Below, piece by piece: positions 51,995 through 60,784 of a DNA stretch of 64,000 nucleotides (position 1 is its first letter; each line of letters opens with the position of its first letter). Where the stretch lies: NCBI GenBank assembly GCA_020633515.1, contig JACKDM010000016.1:20977-84976 (forward strand), read 5' to 3'. The notes beneath the pieces are model-generated. The model ran no database searches and was not told the DNA's origin. It worked only from the letters and a program-made list of their open reading frames with translations. Made by a program: the position numbers and the translations under genes. The DNA is from Myxococcales bacterium. GTDB taxonomy: Bacteria > Myxococcota > Bradymonadia > UBA7976 > UBA1532.

Positions 51995-54561
51995 CGGGCG
52001 CCTCCAGGGTGGCCGAGGGCGAGGCAGGCGTTCTGCCCGCCGAAGCCGAACGAGTTGGAGAGGATCACGCGGGGCTCGGCGGCGCGACCGGCGGGCTCGA
52101 CGAGGTCGAGGTCGATCGCACGATCGGGCACGGCGAGGTGCGGGTTGGGCGGCAGCCGACCGCCGCGGAAGGCGGCGAGCGCGGCGAGCAGCTCGACGGC
52201 GCCGGCGGCCGCGATCGCGTGCCCGACCTGCGCCTTGCTGCTGCTCACCGGCGGCGCGGCCTCGCCGAAGAGGCGGCGGATGGCGCCGGCCTCGGTGACG
52301 TCGTTGAGCGCGGTGCCGGTGCCGTGCGCGTTGATGTAGTCGACCTCGGCCGCCGCGAGCCCCGCGTCGCGCAGCGCCGCCCGCATCGCGCGCTCGGCGC
52401 CGACGCCCTCCGGGTGCGGCGCGGTGACGTTGTGCGCGTCGCAGCTCGACCCCCAGCCGAGCACGGTGGCGTAGATCGTCCGCCCCGCCGCGCGCGCCCG
52501 CGAGCGCCGCTCGAGCACGAAGAACGCGCCGCCCTCGCCCATCACGAAGCCGTCGCGGTCGCGGTCGAACGGCCGCCCGGCGCGCTCGGGGTCGACCTCG
52601 GTCGTCGTCGCGCCGAGCAGGATGAACGGCAGCATCCCGAACGGGTGCACCATCGAGTCGGCACCGCCCGCGAGCATCATCGGCACCTCGCCGCGCCGGA
52701 TCCGATCGGCCGCGTGCCCGATCGCCTCGGCGGCGGCCGCGCAGGCCGAGAAGTGGCAGGTGCCGGGTCCGCTCAGCCGCAGCGCCTCGCGCAGCAGCCC
52801 CACCGGCCGATCGACGAGGTGGCGCCGCGGCGACTGCGCGTCGCGCACGTGCGCCCGCTCGCGGTTGAAGCGCTCGAAGTCGACGTTGGCCTCGGCGTCG
52901 AGGTAGGGCGCGTAGTCCTCCTCGAGCTCGCGCACGCTCACGCTCGACAGCCCCGTCGCGTAGGCGATCCCCGCGCCCGGATCGAGCGCGCCGTGGTCGC
53001 GCGCCGCGTCGAGCGCGGCGGCGAGCGCGAGCTCGACCTTGCGATCGTCGAGCCCCGCGGTCGCCTCGACGAGCGCGCCGGGGAGCCGCGCCCCCGCGTC
53101 GAAGTCGCCGACCTCGCAGGCGTTGCGCACCGGGAACCGCGCCGCGTCGAACGCCTTGATCGGCCCGGTCGCGCAGACGCCGGCCAGCAGCCTTCGGGCG
53201 AAGGTGTCGAGGTCGTGCCCGAGCGGGGTCGCGAGCCCGACGCCGGTGATCACGACCGCGTCATCGCCGCCGCGGCGGTGGATCGCCGGGGCGCCGCGAC
53301 CGGGACCGGCCGCCGCCTCGGCTCCGGCGCCGCGCCGGGCGGCCTCGCCCTCCGCTGCGCCGCCCGCCGCCGCGGGTGCCATCCGCTCGGATGACTCCAA
53401 TGGCATGGACGCCACCGAAGGCATAGATGCCACCGAAGGCATGGATGCCACCGAAGGCATGGATGCCACCGAAGGCATGGATGCCACCGAAGGCATGGAT
53501 GCCTTCGCCGCGCCCGGGAGAGCAGCGGACTGAAAATCCGCGTGCCGCGCCGTCGCCTCCGGGTCCGTGACCGTCACCCGGCTGACGGCATCGCGACCCA
53601 CCGAGGCGCCGCCACCCGCATCCTTCACCTCGACCGCCACCCCGCTGACGCCCGGCGCCACCGCCACCGGCCCGAGCGCCCGCCCCTCGCCCCGCGCCAC
53701 CGCCAGCGCCAGCTCGACCGCGCCCGTCGCCGCCCCGCAGTCCCCGAGCGCCCCGTTCGGGACCTCACCCGCCGCCTCGCCGGTCAACCGCAGCACCGCC
53801 CGGATCCGCGCCCCCCGCGCCCGCGCCGCGTCGAGCGGCTCCAGCACGAACATCGCGCCTGCCTCGCTCGCCGGTCCCGCGCTGTCGAGCCGCTGCGCCA
53901 CCAGCCGATCGGTGAACCCCACCCGCGTATCCGCCGCCCCCGCCACCGCCAGCGGCGCCCGCCCCTCCAGCACGCACCAGGCGGCCTCCGCCAGCGCGTC
54001 GAGCCCCGCCTCCGGCCCGGTGCAGCGCGTCTGGTTCGCCCCCATCGCCCCGAGCCGGATCGCGACGTGCGCGAGGCTCATGTTGGGCAGCGTCTTGAGC
54101 GACGAGAGCGGGTTCATCCACCCCATGCCCTCGTCGATCAACCGATCGAGGCTGATCCGCCCGTCCGCGCCCTTGCTGCGCACCAGCGCCGGGATGATGT
54201 CGCGCAGGTTGCCCGGCTCGCGCCCGACCCCGAGGAACAGCCCCGCATCGCCGAGCCCCGGCGGCTCGTCCCCGAGCGGACCGAGCCCCGCGTCGTCGAC
54301 CGCCATGCACGCCGCCGCGAGCGCCAGCCGGTTGGCCCGCGCCATCAGCTTGAGATCCTTGCGCCGCCGCTTCGGCAGGAAGTTCGCCGGCTTGAAGCTC
54401 GCGCTCACCAACAGCCGCACCACATCGGGCAGCCCCTTCGCCTCGTCGCCCTCCGGCAGCGCCGGCACGAGCGGCCCCGCGTCGAGCCGCGCGAGCGTCT
54501 CGTCGAGCGAGAGCCCCGCCGGGCTGATCAACCCGACCCCGGTGATCGCGACCGCCCTCAT
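51991..54561 (-). CDS. fused ketosynthase pair: degenerate KAS plus active KAS
   Basis: 856 residues, about twice a single KAS. The first domain (1-330) begins VAITGVGLISPAG and keeps NQTRCTGPEAG, but the whole NAHGT histidine segment is missing: the chain goes from IRAVLRLTGEA to LGDCGAATGAVEL. It therefore looks like a chain-length-factor-type partner. A linker with six SMPSVA-like repeats follows (about 352-386). The second domain (about 425-856) is complete: HFSACAAAAEAIGHA, INAHGTGTALND and SSKAQVGHAIAAAGAVEL. Fusion of a KAS with an inactive KAS resembles a KS-alpha/CLF pair in one chain. It overlaps fabF and fabD by 4 bases each. Confidence 0.85.
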   Translation of the reverse strand: MRAVAITGVGLISPAGLSLDETLARLDAGPLVPALPEGDEAKGLPDVVRLLVSASFKPANFLPKRRRKDLKLMARANRLALAAACMAVDDAGLGPLGDEPPGLGDAGLFLGVGREPGNLRDIIPALVRSKGADGRISLDRLIDEGMGWMNPLSSLKTLPNMSLAHVAIRLGAMGANQTRCTGPEAGLDALAEAAWCVLEGRAPLAVAGAADTRVGFTDRLVAQRLDSAGPASEAGAMFVLEPLDAARARGARIRAVLRLTGEAAGEVPNGALGDCGAATGAVELALAVARGEGRALGPVAVAPGVSGVAVEVKDAGGGASVGRDAVSRVTVTDPEATARHADFQSAALPGAAKASMPSVASMPSVASMPSVASMPSVASMPSVASMPLESSERMAPAAAGGAAEGEAARRGAGAEAAAGPGRGAPAIHRRGGDDAVVITGVGLATPLGHDLDTFARRLLAGVCATGPIKAFDAARFPVRNACEVGDFDAGARLPGALVEATAGLDDRKVELALAAALDAARDHGALDPGAGIAYATGLSSVSVRELEEDYAPYLDAEANVDFERFNRERAHVRDAQSPRRHLVDRPVGLLREALRLSGPGTCHFSACAAAAEAIGHAADRIRRGEVPMMLAGGADSMVHPFGMLPFILLGATTTEVDPERAGRPFDRDRDGFVMGEGGAFFVLERRSRARAAGRTIYATVLGWGSSCDAHNVTAPHPEGVGAERAMRAALRDAGLAAAEVDYINAHGTGTALNDVTEAGAIRRLFGEAAPPVSSSKAQVGHAIAAAGAVELLAALAAFRGGRLPPNPHLAVPDRAIDLDLVEPAGRAAEPRVILSNSFGFGGQNACLALGHPGGAR
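53402..53505. repeat. 18-bp tandem repeat within the KAS-KAS linker
   Basis: About 5.7 copies of GGCATGGATGCCACCGAA (minor variants in the first two copies). The 18-base period keeps the frame and encodes Ser-Met-Pro-Ser-Val-Ala on the reverse strand. Confidence 0.9.
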
Positions 54562-55817
54562 CGCCGCGGCCGCGAGACGATGAGGGTGCCGTTGCTGCCG
54601 CCGAAGCCGAAGGCGTTGCTCATCGCCACGTCGACCTTCGCCGCGCGCGCCACGTTGGGCACGTAGTCGAGGTCACAGTCGGGATCGGGGTGCTCGTAGT
54701 TGATCGTCGGCGGGATGACGTTGTCCTCGATCGCCTTGACGCACGCGATCAGCTCCACCGCCGCGCACGCCGCGACGAGGTGCCCCATCATCGACTTCGT
54801 CGACGACACCGGGATCTCGTAGGCCCGCTCCCCGAACGCGCCCTTGATCCCCGCCGTCTCCGAGGCGTCGTTCTGCTGGGTGCTCGTCCCGTGCGCGTTG
54901 ATGTAGTCGATGTCCCCCACCTCGAGCCGCGCGTCCCGCAGCGCCTCCACCATCGCCGTGCGCGCCCCCCGCCCGTCCGGCGGGCTGTCGGTGATCCGCC
55001 ACGCGTTCGCCGAGCAGCCATAACCCCGCAGCTCCGCCCGGATCCGCGCCCCCCGCCGCTCGGCGTGCGCCTTCGTCTCGAGCACCACGAAGCCCGCGCC
55101 CTCGCCGAGCACGAACCCGTCGCGCGTCCGGTCGAACGGCCGACACGCCGCGCTCGGATCGTCGTTGCGCGTCGACAGCGCCCCGAGCAGCCCGAAGCCC
55201 ATCACCATCAGCTCCTCGACGAGTCGATCGGTCCCCCCCGCCAGCATCACCTCGGCGTCGCCCCGCCGCAGGATCCGCAGCGCGTCCGCGATCGACTGCG
55301 CGCTCGACGTACACGCCGTCGACGTCGTCAGGTTCGGCCCCCGCGCCTCGAAGACCGCCGCGAGCGCCGTCGCCGGGAAGAACGCGGACATCACCGCGAA
55401 CTCCTTGGGATCGGTCGCCCGATACGCCCGCTCCGGCCCGTCCGCCGCGATGAGCTGCATGCGCTCGGCGACCGTCGACACCGCCGGCCGGCTCACCTCC
55501 GCCCCGCACGAGACCCCGAACCGATCGGGATCACCCGCCCCCGGCGCGAGCCCCGCGTCGGCCATCGCCTCCTCGGCCGCCCGGATCGCGTACATGCTCT
55601 TGTCGTCGCACCACCGCCCGAAGCGCCCGACGAGCTTCGGCGGCTCGAAGTCGCGGATCTCGGCCGCGAAGGTGCACGGATAGGTGCGCGCGTCGAACCG
55701 GGTGATCGGACCGATCGCGCTCCGGCCGCTCTTGAGCGCGGCCCAGGTCGAGGCGACGTCGGGCCCCAACGGGGTCACGCAACCGAGACCGGTGATGACG
55801 ACGGACGTGGGCTCCAT
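54558..55817 (-). CDS. fabF: beta-ketoacyl-ACP synthase II (FabF-type)
   Basis: 419 residues from ATG 55817 (GAGAGGAGC upstream). Complete KAS: VVITGLGCVTPLG start, Cys169 in TTSTACTSSAQS, His in INAHGTSTQQND, and SSTKSMMGHLVAACAAVEL. The end NAFGFGGSNGTLIV is typical. It catalyses decarboxylative condensation in chain elongation. It is the second gene of the leftward operon after fabZ, and overlaps the KAS-KAS gene by 4 bases. Confidence 0.93.
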   Translation of the reverse strand: MEPTSVVITGLGCVTPLGPDVASTWAALKSGRSAIGPITRFDARTYPCTFAAEIRDFEPPKLVGRFGRWCDDKSMYAIRAAEEAMADAGLAPGAGDPDRFGVSCGAEVSRPAVSTVAERMQLIAADGPERAYRATDPKEFAVMSAFFPATALAAVFEARGPNLTTSTACTSSAQSIADALRILRRGDAEVMLAGGTDRLVEELMVMGFGLLGALSTRNDDPSAACRPFDRTRDGFVLGEGAGFVVLETKAHAERRGARIRAELRGYGCSANAWRITDSPPDGRGARTAMVEALRDARLEVGDIDYINAHGTSTQQNDASETAGIKGAFGERAYEIPVSSTKSMMGHLVAACAAVELIACVKAIEDNVIPPTINYEHPDPDCDLDYVPNVARAAKVDVAMSNAFGFGGSNGTLIVSRPRR

Positions 55818-55834
55818 GGCTCCTCTCGGGGGGG

Positions 55835-56341
55835 TCAGCGCGGGGTCTGGCACGACGCGACCCACGCGGGGTAGCCGGCCCACATCAGCTTCAGGTTGGC
55901 GCGCTCCAACAGCTCGAGGCGCTTCTGCGACTCATCGGTGTCGAGCCCCTCGGGATCGAAGACGAAGACCAGCTCCGCCTCGGCGGTCCGCTGCCCGTCG
56001 ACCTCGCCCCACACCGCGCACACCGCCGACTCGTCGCGCGAGGCTCGCAGCTCGGTGTTGAGCACCAGCGTATCGCCCGGCCGCACGAAGCGCCGGAACT
56101 TCGCCTTGCGGATCATCGACAGGATCGGCCACACCCACCGCCGCTCCCGATCGAAGACCGTCACCTCGATCAGCTTGCCCGAGAGCTGCGCGAGCGCCTC
56201 GATCTGGATCACGCCCGGCACCACCGGAAACCCCGGGAAGTGGTCGGCGAAGAAGTCCTCGCTCGACGCGCAGCCCTTGCGGCCACGCGCCATCGAGCCA
56301 GGGGAGAGCTCATCGATCCGATCGAGGAATGACCATCGCAT
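55835..56341 (-). CDS. fabZ: FabZ/FabA-type hot-dog dehydratase
   Basis: 168 residues from ATG 56341 (AAGGTGG upstream; a GTG at 56350 is possible). The dehydratase signature FADHFPGFPVVPGVIQIEAL gives catalytic His and the following helix (QIEALAQLSG). FRRFVRPGDTLVL is the second conserved strand. A C-terminal extension of about 30 residues is not typical. It removes water from 3-hydroxyacyl carriers. It is the first gene of the leftward operon. TTGAAC and CATAAG (56373-56378 and 56351-56356, reverse) could form its promoter, with a very short leader. Confidence 0.85.
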   Translation of the reverse strand: MRWSFLDRIDELSPGSMARGRKGCASSEDFFADHFPGFPVVPGVIQIEALAQLSGKLIEVTVFDRERRWVWPILSMIRKAKFRRFVRPGDTLVLNTELRASRDESAVCAVWGEVDGQRTAEAELVFVFDPEGLDTDESQKRLELLERANLKLMWAGYPAWVASCQTPR

Positions 56342-56467
56342 GGCGGCCACCTTATGCGCGCGCCCGACCCCCGTTCAAGCGCCAGATGTGCCCCCCGGCG
56401 CGACCCGGGCTCGCGCGCGCGACTCCTCTCCATCAGACCCCGTTCGACCCGCGCCCGAGGAGGCCCC

Positions 56468-57118
56468 ATGACCCGCCGCGCCACCGTCCCCGCGTTCATC
56501 GGCACGCTGCTGCTCGCGCTCGCGCCGGCCCTCGCCGACCAGGGCGCCCCCCCCGGCCCGATCCTCCCCCCGACCACCGCCCCCGGCGGCCAGCCGGTCA
56601 ACGCCGCCCCCGGCAACGCCAACCCCAAGGCCACCACCGTCGTCGTGCCCACCGTCTCCAAGGGCGCCGGCGTCGAAGGCGGCGTCGTCGTGCTCTGGCC
56701 CCGCGTCATCCCGTCCGCCGGCGCCGATCGCATCGACCCCGTCGCCGTCGACGCGCAGGCCCGCCTCTCCGGCCTCGTCGCCACCACCCTCCCCGGCCGC
56801 CCCATCGAGCTGCGCCCCAAGCCCGAGCGGAGCTGCCCCCAAGGCGGCTGCAAGGGCCTCAGCGTCGGCGTCCTCATCGCCAACGTCGACCAGGGCTGCG
56901 CCGCCGTCGCGCTCGTCGGCCAGCCCGGCCAGACCCCCGTCCGCCTCATCCCCTGGGCCGGCCGCATCGAGCGCAAGGCCATGAGCGTGCCCTTCCGCGA
57001 GCCCCCCGAGTCGCAGATCACCGTCACCGAGTTCGTGCCCTGCGCCGCGCTCGGCGACGCGCTCGAGAAGGGCAAGCCCGCCGTCGCCGAGGCCATCCGC
57101 TTCGCCGTCGGCCCGTGA
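56468..57118 (+). CDS. secreted protein of unknown function
   Basis: 216 residues, GAGGAGG four bases before the ATG. A signal peptide ends near ALADQ. A Pro/Asn/Ala-rich segment (30-60) leads to a folded part with four cysteines (RSCPQGGCKG, DQGCAAV, VPCAAL), probably disulfide-linked. No family is recognised. Its TGA overlaps the GTG of the M20 amidohydrolase, so the two are probably made together. Confidence 0.7.
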   Translation: MTRRATVPAFIGTLLLALAPALADQGAPPGPILPPTTAPGGQPVNAAPGNANPKATTVVVPTVSKGAGVEGGVVVLWPRVIPSAGADRIDPVAVDAQARLSGLVATTLPGRPIELRPKPERSCPQGGCKGLSVGVLIANVDQGCAAVALVGQPGQTPVRLIPWAGRIERKAMSVPFREPPESQITVTEFVPCAALGDALEKGKPAVAEAIRFAVGP

Positions 57119-58518
57119 CCCGCCGCCCCCCGATCGCCACCGCGGCGCTCGCCGCGCTCCTCGCCCTCGCCCCCGCCGCCGCCGCGCCCGACTTCCCCCC
57201 CGACAACATCCAGATCCACCTCGAACCCCGCCCCGCGCTCCACCCCGCGCTCGACCGCCTCGCCGACACCCACCTCCCCGCGCTCGAAGCCTTCTACCGC
57301 GACCTCCACCGCCACCCCGAGCTCAGCGGCGAAGAGACCCGCACCGCCGCCGCCTTCGCCGACCGCCTCGAAGCGCTCGGCTACCACGTCACCCGCGGCG
57401 TCGGCGGCACCGGTCTCGTCGGCTGGCTCCGCACCGGCGACGGCCCCATCGTGCTCCTCCGCGCCGACATGGACGCGCTCCCCATCACCGAAGCCACCGG
57501 CCTCCCCTACGCCAGCGAAGTCACCGTCACCCGCGATGGCACCCCCACCGGTGTCATGCACGCCTGCGGCCATGACATCCACCTCGCCAGCGCCCTCGGC
57601 GCCGCCACCCTCCTCGCCGCGCTCCGCGACCGCTGGCGAGGCACCGTCATCGTCATCGCCCAGCCCGCCGAAGAGATCGGCGCCGGCGCCCGCGCCATGA
57701 TCCGAGACGGCCTCTTCGAACGCTTCCCCATCCCCGATGCCATCTTCGCGCTGCACACCATCGAAGACATGCCCGCCGGCCGCGTCGCGCTCGAGCCCGG
57801 CTGGGTCTTCGCCACCGTCGACAGCGTCGACATCACCGTACACGGCAAAGGCGGCCACGGCGCCCGCCCCCACCAGACCGCCGATCCTATCGTCGCCGCC
57901 GCCGCGATCGTCACCGCGCTCCAGACCCTCGTCAGCCGCCGCGTCGAGCCCGGCGAACCCGCCGTCGTCACCGTCGGCGCCTTCCACGCCGGCACGAAGC
58001 ACAACGTCATCCCCGACGAAGCCACGCTGAAGCTCACCGTGCGCAGCTACTCCGAAGCCACCCGCCGCACCTTGATCGATGGCATCGAAGCCATCGCCCG
58101 CCACACCTGCGCCGCCCATGCCTGCGTCAAGGCACCCACCGTCACGATCAAAGACGATCCCACCCCCGCCGCCTACAACCACCCCGGCCTCACCGCCGGC
58201 GCCACCGCCGTCCTCGGCGCGCTCCTCGGCCCCGACGACGTCCGCCCCGGCGCCGCCTCCACCGGCGGCGAAGACTTCGCCCGCTACAGCCGCGCCACCG
58301 GCCGCCCCGCGCTCATGCTCCGCCTCGGCGTCTCACCCCCCGATGCCTTCGCCCCCGATGGCACCCCGAAGCGCGAGCTCCCCGGCCTGCACTCCCCCCG
58401 CTTCGCCCCGATCCCCGGCCCGAGCATCCACACCGGCGCCCGCGCCCTCGCCGCGCTCGCCCTCGCCGTGCTCGCGCCTGCCGATGCCACCCCTGCGGAG
58501 AAGCCCTCCCTCCGTTGA
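57115..58518 (+). CDS. secreted M20D-family amidohydrolase/carboxypeptidase
   Basis: 467 residues from GTG 57115, overlapping the upstream stop. A signal peptide ends near AAAAPD. M20D metal and catalytic motifs are RDLHRHPELSGEE, LLRADMDALPI, HACGHDIHLASAL, AQPAEEIGAGA and GKGGHGARPHQTADP. The family hydrolyses N-acyl or amide-linked amino acids (hippurate, indole-acetyl amino acids, N-acyl amino acids). The substrate is not predictable here. Export makes a scavenging or signal-degrading role plausible. Confidence 0.88.
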   Translation: MTRRPPIATAALAALLALAPAAAAPDFPPDNIQIHLEPRPALHPALDRLADTHLPALEAFYRDLHRHPELSGEETRTAAAFADRLEALGYHVTRGVGGTGLVGWLRTGDGPIVLLRADMDALPITEATGLPYASEVTVTRDGTPTGVMHACGHDIHLASALGAATLLAALRDRWRGTVIVIAQPAEEIGAGARAMIRDGLFERFPIPDAIFALHTIEDMPAGRVALEPGWVFATVDSVDITVHGKGGHGARPHQTADPIVAAAAIVTALQTLVSRRVEPGEPAVVTVGAFHAGTKHNVIPDEATLKLTVRSYSEATRRTLIDGIEAIARHTCAAHACVKAPTVTIKDDPTPAAYNHPGLTAGATAVLGALLGPDDVRPGAASTGGEDFARYSRATGRPALMLRLGVSPPDAFAPDGTPKRELPGLHSPRFAPIPGPSIHTGARALAALALAVLAPADATPAEKPSLR

Positions 58519-58629
58519 ACTACGGCTGGCCCGCGGCCGATCCGGACTTAGGCTTCCGCCACCGGGTCATCCGACCCGACGAGGACCTCCCAGCCGGCGC
58601 TGCGGCGCCCATCAAAGCGAGAAGACATC

Positions 58630-59073
58630 ATGGCTCAAGGGACCATTCAGGCGATCGATCCGCGTGAACTCGGACGCGCGGCCGGTGCACCGGTGCCCAT
58701 GCGGGTCGTGTACCAGGACACGTTTCAAGTCGGCGAAGACACCGGCGACGTCGACACCATGCTCGACCTGCAGCAGGGCGACATGGTCGAATTCAGCGCG
58801 AGCGGCAGCATCTGGGCCGGGGTGTGGTTCACCGGCCGCAACGGCCCCGAGGGCTGGAACAACATCGACCACGACCGCAAGTTCCCGCTCCCCGGCACCC
58901 ATCCCTACGCGCTGCTCGGCAAGCTCGACGGGCGCTACTTCTACATCGGCACCGGCTTCAAGCGGGTCTACCAGGGCCCCGGCAGCCGCCTCTACCTCCG
59001 CGTCAACGACGACACGATCGCCAATGGCAACGGCGCCTTCCAGTGCAGCGTCGTCGTCTGGCGCCACGTCTGA
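58630..59073 (+). CDS. PA-IL (LecA)-like lectin
   Basis: 147 residues with GAGAAG upstream. Predicted beta-sandwich: MVEFSASGSIWAGVWFTG, GPEGWNNIDHDRKFPLPG, HPYALLGKLDGRYFYIG, then LYLRVNDDTIANGNGAFQCSV. The last part resembles the calcium/galactose loop of Pseudomonas PA-IL (NDxxxxxNxG pattern). No signal peptide is present, as in LecA. It could bind galactosides on cells or polysaccharide. It converges with the barrel gene, with 9 bases between the stops. The assignment is by motif, not alignment. Confidence 0.68.
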   Translation: MAQGTIQAIDPRELGRAAGAPVPMRVVYQDTFQVGEDTGDVDTMLDLQQGDMVEFSASGSIWAGVWFTGRNGPEGWNNIDHDRKFPLPGTHPYALLGKLDGRYFYIGTGFKRVYQGPGSRLYLRVNDDTIANGNGAFQCSVVVWRHV

Positions 59074-59082
59074 GCGCCGCGA

Positions 59083-59901
59083 TCACAGCCCGGTGTAGCT
59101 CAACCCCAGGCTCAGCGCGATGAAGCTCAGCCAGTTCTCGTTGTAGCCATCACCCGGGTTGTCATCGTCCTCCCCGCCACCTTCGGCCCCACCCCCGAGC
59201 CACCGCAGGTTGAGATAGGCCTCGGCGCCCTGCCGCAGCTCGACCCCCGCCCGCACGCTCGCGTCGACGATGGCACCCACCACGTCGCTGTCGCCGCCGT
59301 TGAGGTACTTGATCGGCGCGTAGAAGCCATCGACCTCGGCGCCGACGAACCACCGCGGCGACACCGACTGCCGCCAACGGAACTTCAGCACCGGCACCGG
59401 CCCCACGTCGCGCCGGCTGCGGAAGGTGTCACCGCCGATCTCCTCGAACTCGATGATCGCATTGCGCAACTGCAACGACACCCCGAGCCCCAGCTCGTCT
59501 TCGCCCTCCCAGAAGTCATAGAGATAGCTCACCCGCGCGAACGGAAACGAATACCGCGCCCGCACCGCGCTCCCCGCCGTGAAGGTCGCGTCGTCGATCA
59601 CCAGATCCCGCGCCAGCGTCCGCCGGCTCTCGATCTCGAGCGGCTGGTACATCAACGTGATCACATGACTGCCCCCGAGCCGCAGATCGGCCGACGCCCG
59701 CGCGAACGGCACCAGATTCTCCTGCCCGAGATCATCGATGTAGTCGATCTCCGAGCCACCTCGATCGAGCTGGATGGTGTGATAGGCGACATACAAGCTC
59801 CCGAGCTCCGCGTGCAGCGCGAGCCGCGCCGGATCCTCGGCCGCCATCGCCACGCTCGTCGAGCACACACCCGCGAGCAACGCAATCTTCAGCCACGGCA
59901 T
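59083..59901 (-). CDS. outer-membrane beta-barrel protein (DUF3187/Omp-like)
   Basis: 272 residues from ATG 59901 with GGAGGGCGAAG upstream. A signal peptide ends near SVAMAAED. The chain shows alternating amphipathic strands (HAELGSLYVAYHTIQL, ASADLRLGGSHVITLMYQPL, PFARVSYLYDFWEGEDELGLGVSLQL, RWFVGAEVDGFYAPIKYL) and an acidic Gly/Glu/Asp loop near 250. It ends SLGLSYTGL. It is a porin- or OmpA-barrel-like protein of unknown cargo. The exact family is uncertain. Confidence 0.72.
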   Translation of the reverse strand: MPWLKIALLAGVCSTSVAMAAEDPARLALHAELGSLYVAYHTIQLDRGGSEIDYIDDLGQENLVPFARASADLRLGGSHVITLMYQPLEIESRRTLARDLVIDDATFTAGSAVRARYSFPFARVSYLYDFWEGEDELGLGVSLQLRNAIIEFEEIGGDTFRSRRDVGPVPVLKFRWRQSVSPRWFVGAEVDGFYAPIKYLNGGDSDVVGAIVDASVRAGVELRQGAEAYLNLRWLGGGAEGGGEDDDNPGDGYNENWLSFIALSLGLSYTGL

Positions 59902-60094
59902 CTTCGCCCTCCAAACGGTGACGGTCTCGCATGTGATGCGTCGACCGCGCCGCTCGTGACGAGGAGCGCCCGATGAGCCGAGCGGAGCGAGCCTGCCCCC
60001 ACGACCCGGAAGGGTGGAAGCGACGAGAGCGCGCAGCGTGCGGCCACCCCACGGCCCCCCAACCGCAGGATCGCGACCGCCGCGCGGAGAGGAC

Positions 60095-60691
60095 ATGAGG
60101 GACGCCCCCGCGCCGAGCCGCGCCGAGCGCCGCCGCCGCGCCCGCACCGCCCCCCGCGGCCCGCTCCCCCACACCGGCCGCGCCGACCGCCTCGCCGGCG
60201 CCCGCTGGGCGCGCCGCGACCCCGACACCCTCGTCTTCTTCACCATGCCCTGGCCCGTCTGGCTCAGCGCGCTCGGCCTCATCGCCATGGCCGCCTGGAC
60301 CCTCCTCGCCGCGCGCGCCGACGGCAACTGGTTCGGCGCCGCCGGCCTCATCTTCGTCGCGATGGCGATCTGGCTCATCGGCAAGGCCCCCCGCGAACGC
60401 ATCACCCTCACCCGCGCCCCCGGCCTCCTCCGCGTCGAAGAAGGCACCCCCTTCCTCCGCGCCCGCGCCGAGCTCCCCTTCGCCGAGATCGACGGCTTCG
60501 CGATCGAACACGACCGCGCCGCCCACCTCTACCGCGTCGTCGCCGTCTCCGCCGACCGCCGCGTCCCCATCGGCCGCTCGTTCCTCGACGCCGCCGAAGC
60601 CCGCCAGCGCATCACCGCCCTCGCCGAGTGGATGCCCGCCGACGCGCCCCCCGTCGACACCCGCCTCGACGACGAAGAAGACGAAGAGTAG
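60095..60691 (+). CDS. two-helix membrane protein with PH-like cytoplasmic part
   Basis: 198 residues from ATG 60095 (GAGAGGA upstream). A basic N-terminus (RAERRRRARTAPRG) leads to two membrane segments (FTMPWPVWLSALGLIAMAAW, FGAAGLIFVAMAIWLIG). A soluble part follows with strands such as RITLTRAPGLLRVEEG and FAEIDGFAIEHD, resembling bacterial PH/YcxB-like domains, and an acidic end. Function unknown. Confidence 0.65.
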   Translation: MRDAPAPSRAERRRRARTAPRGPLPHTGRADRLAGARWARRDPDTLVFFTMPWPVWLSALGLIAMAAWTLLAARADGNWFGAAGLIFVAMAIWLIGKAPRERITLTRAPGLLRVEEGTPFLRARAELPFAEIDGFAIEHDRAAHLYRVVAVSADRRVPIGRSFLDAAEARQRITALAEWMPADAPPVDTRLDDEEDEE

Positions 60692-60784
60692 CCGCGCCCC
60701 GCCACCGCCCCCGAAGACGTCGAAGAGTCGCCACGCCCCGCCAGCGCGCGTCGACCACCGCTCGCTCCGCCCGGAGATCCCGCC

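Noticed and set aside
53402..53505. Possible CRISPR array
   Set aside because: The 18-bp units are directly adjacent without spacers and code in frame inside a ketosynthase gene.
49057..56341. Search for an acyl carrier protein gene within or beside the FAS-like operon
   Set aside because: The genes overlap or are separated by fewer than 20 bases, and the flanking spacers contain no DSL/DSV phosphopantetheine motif in any frame.
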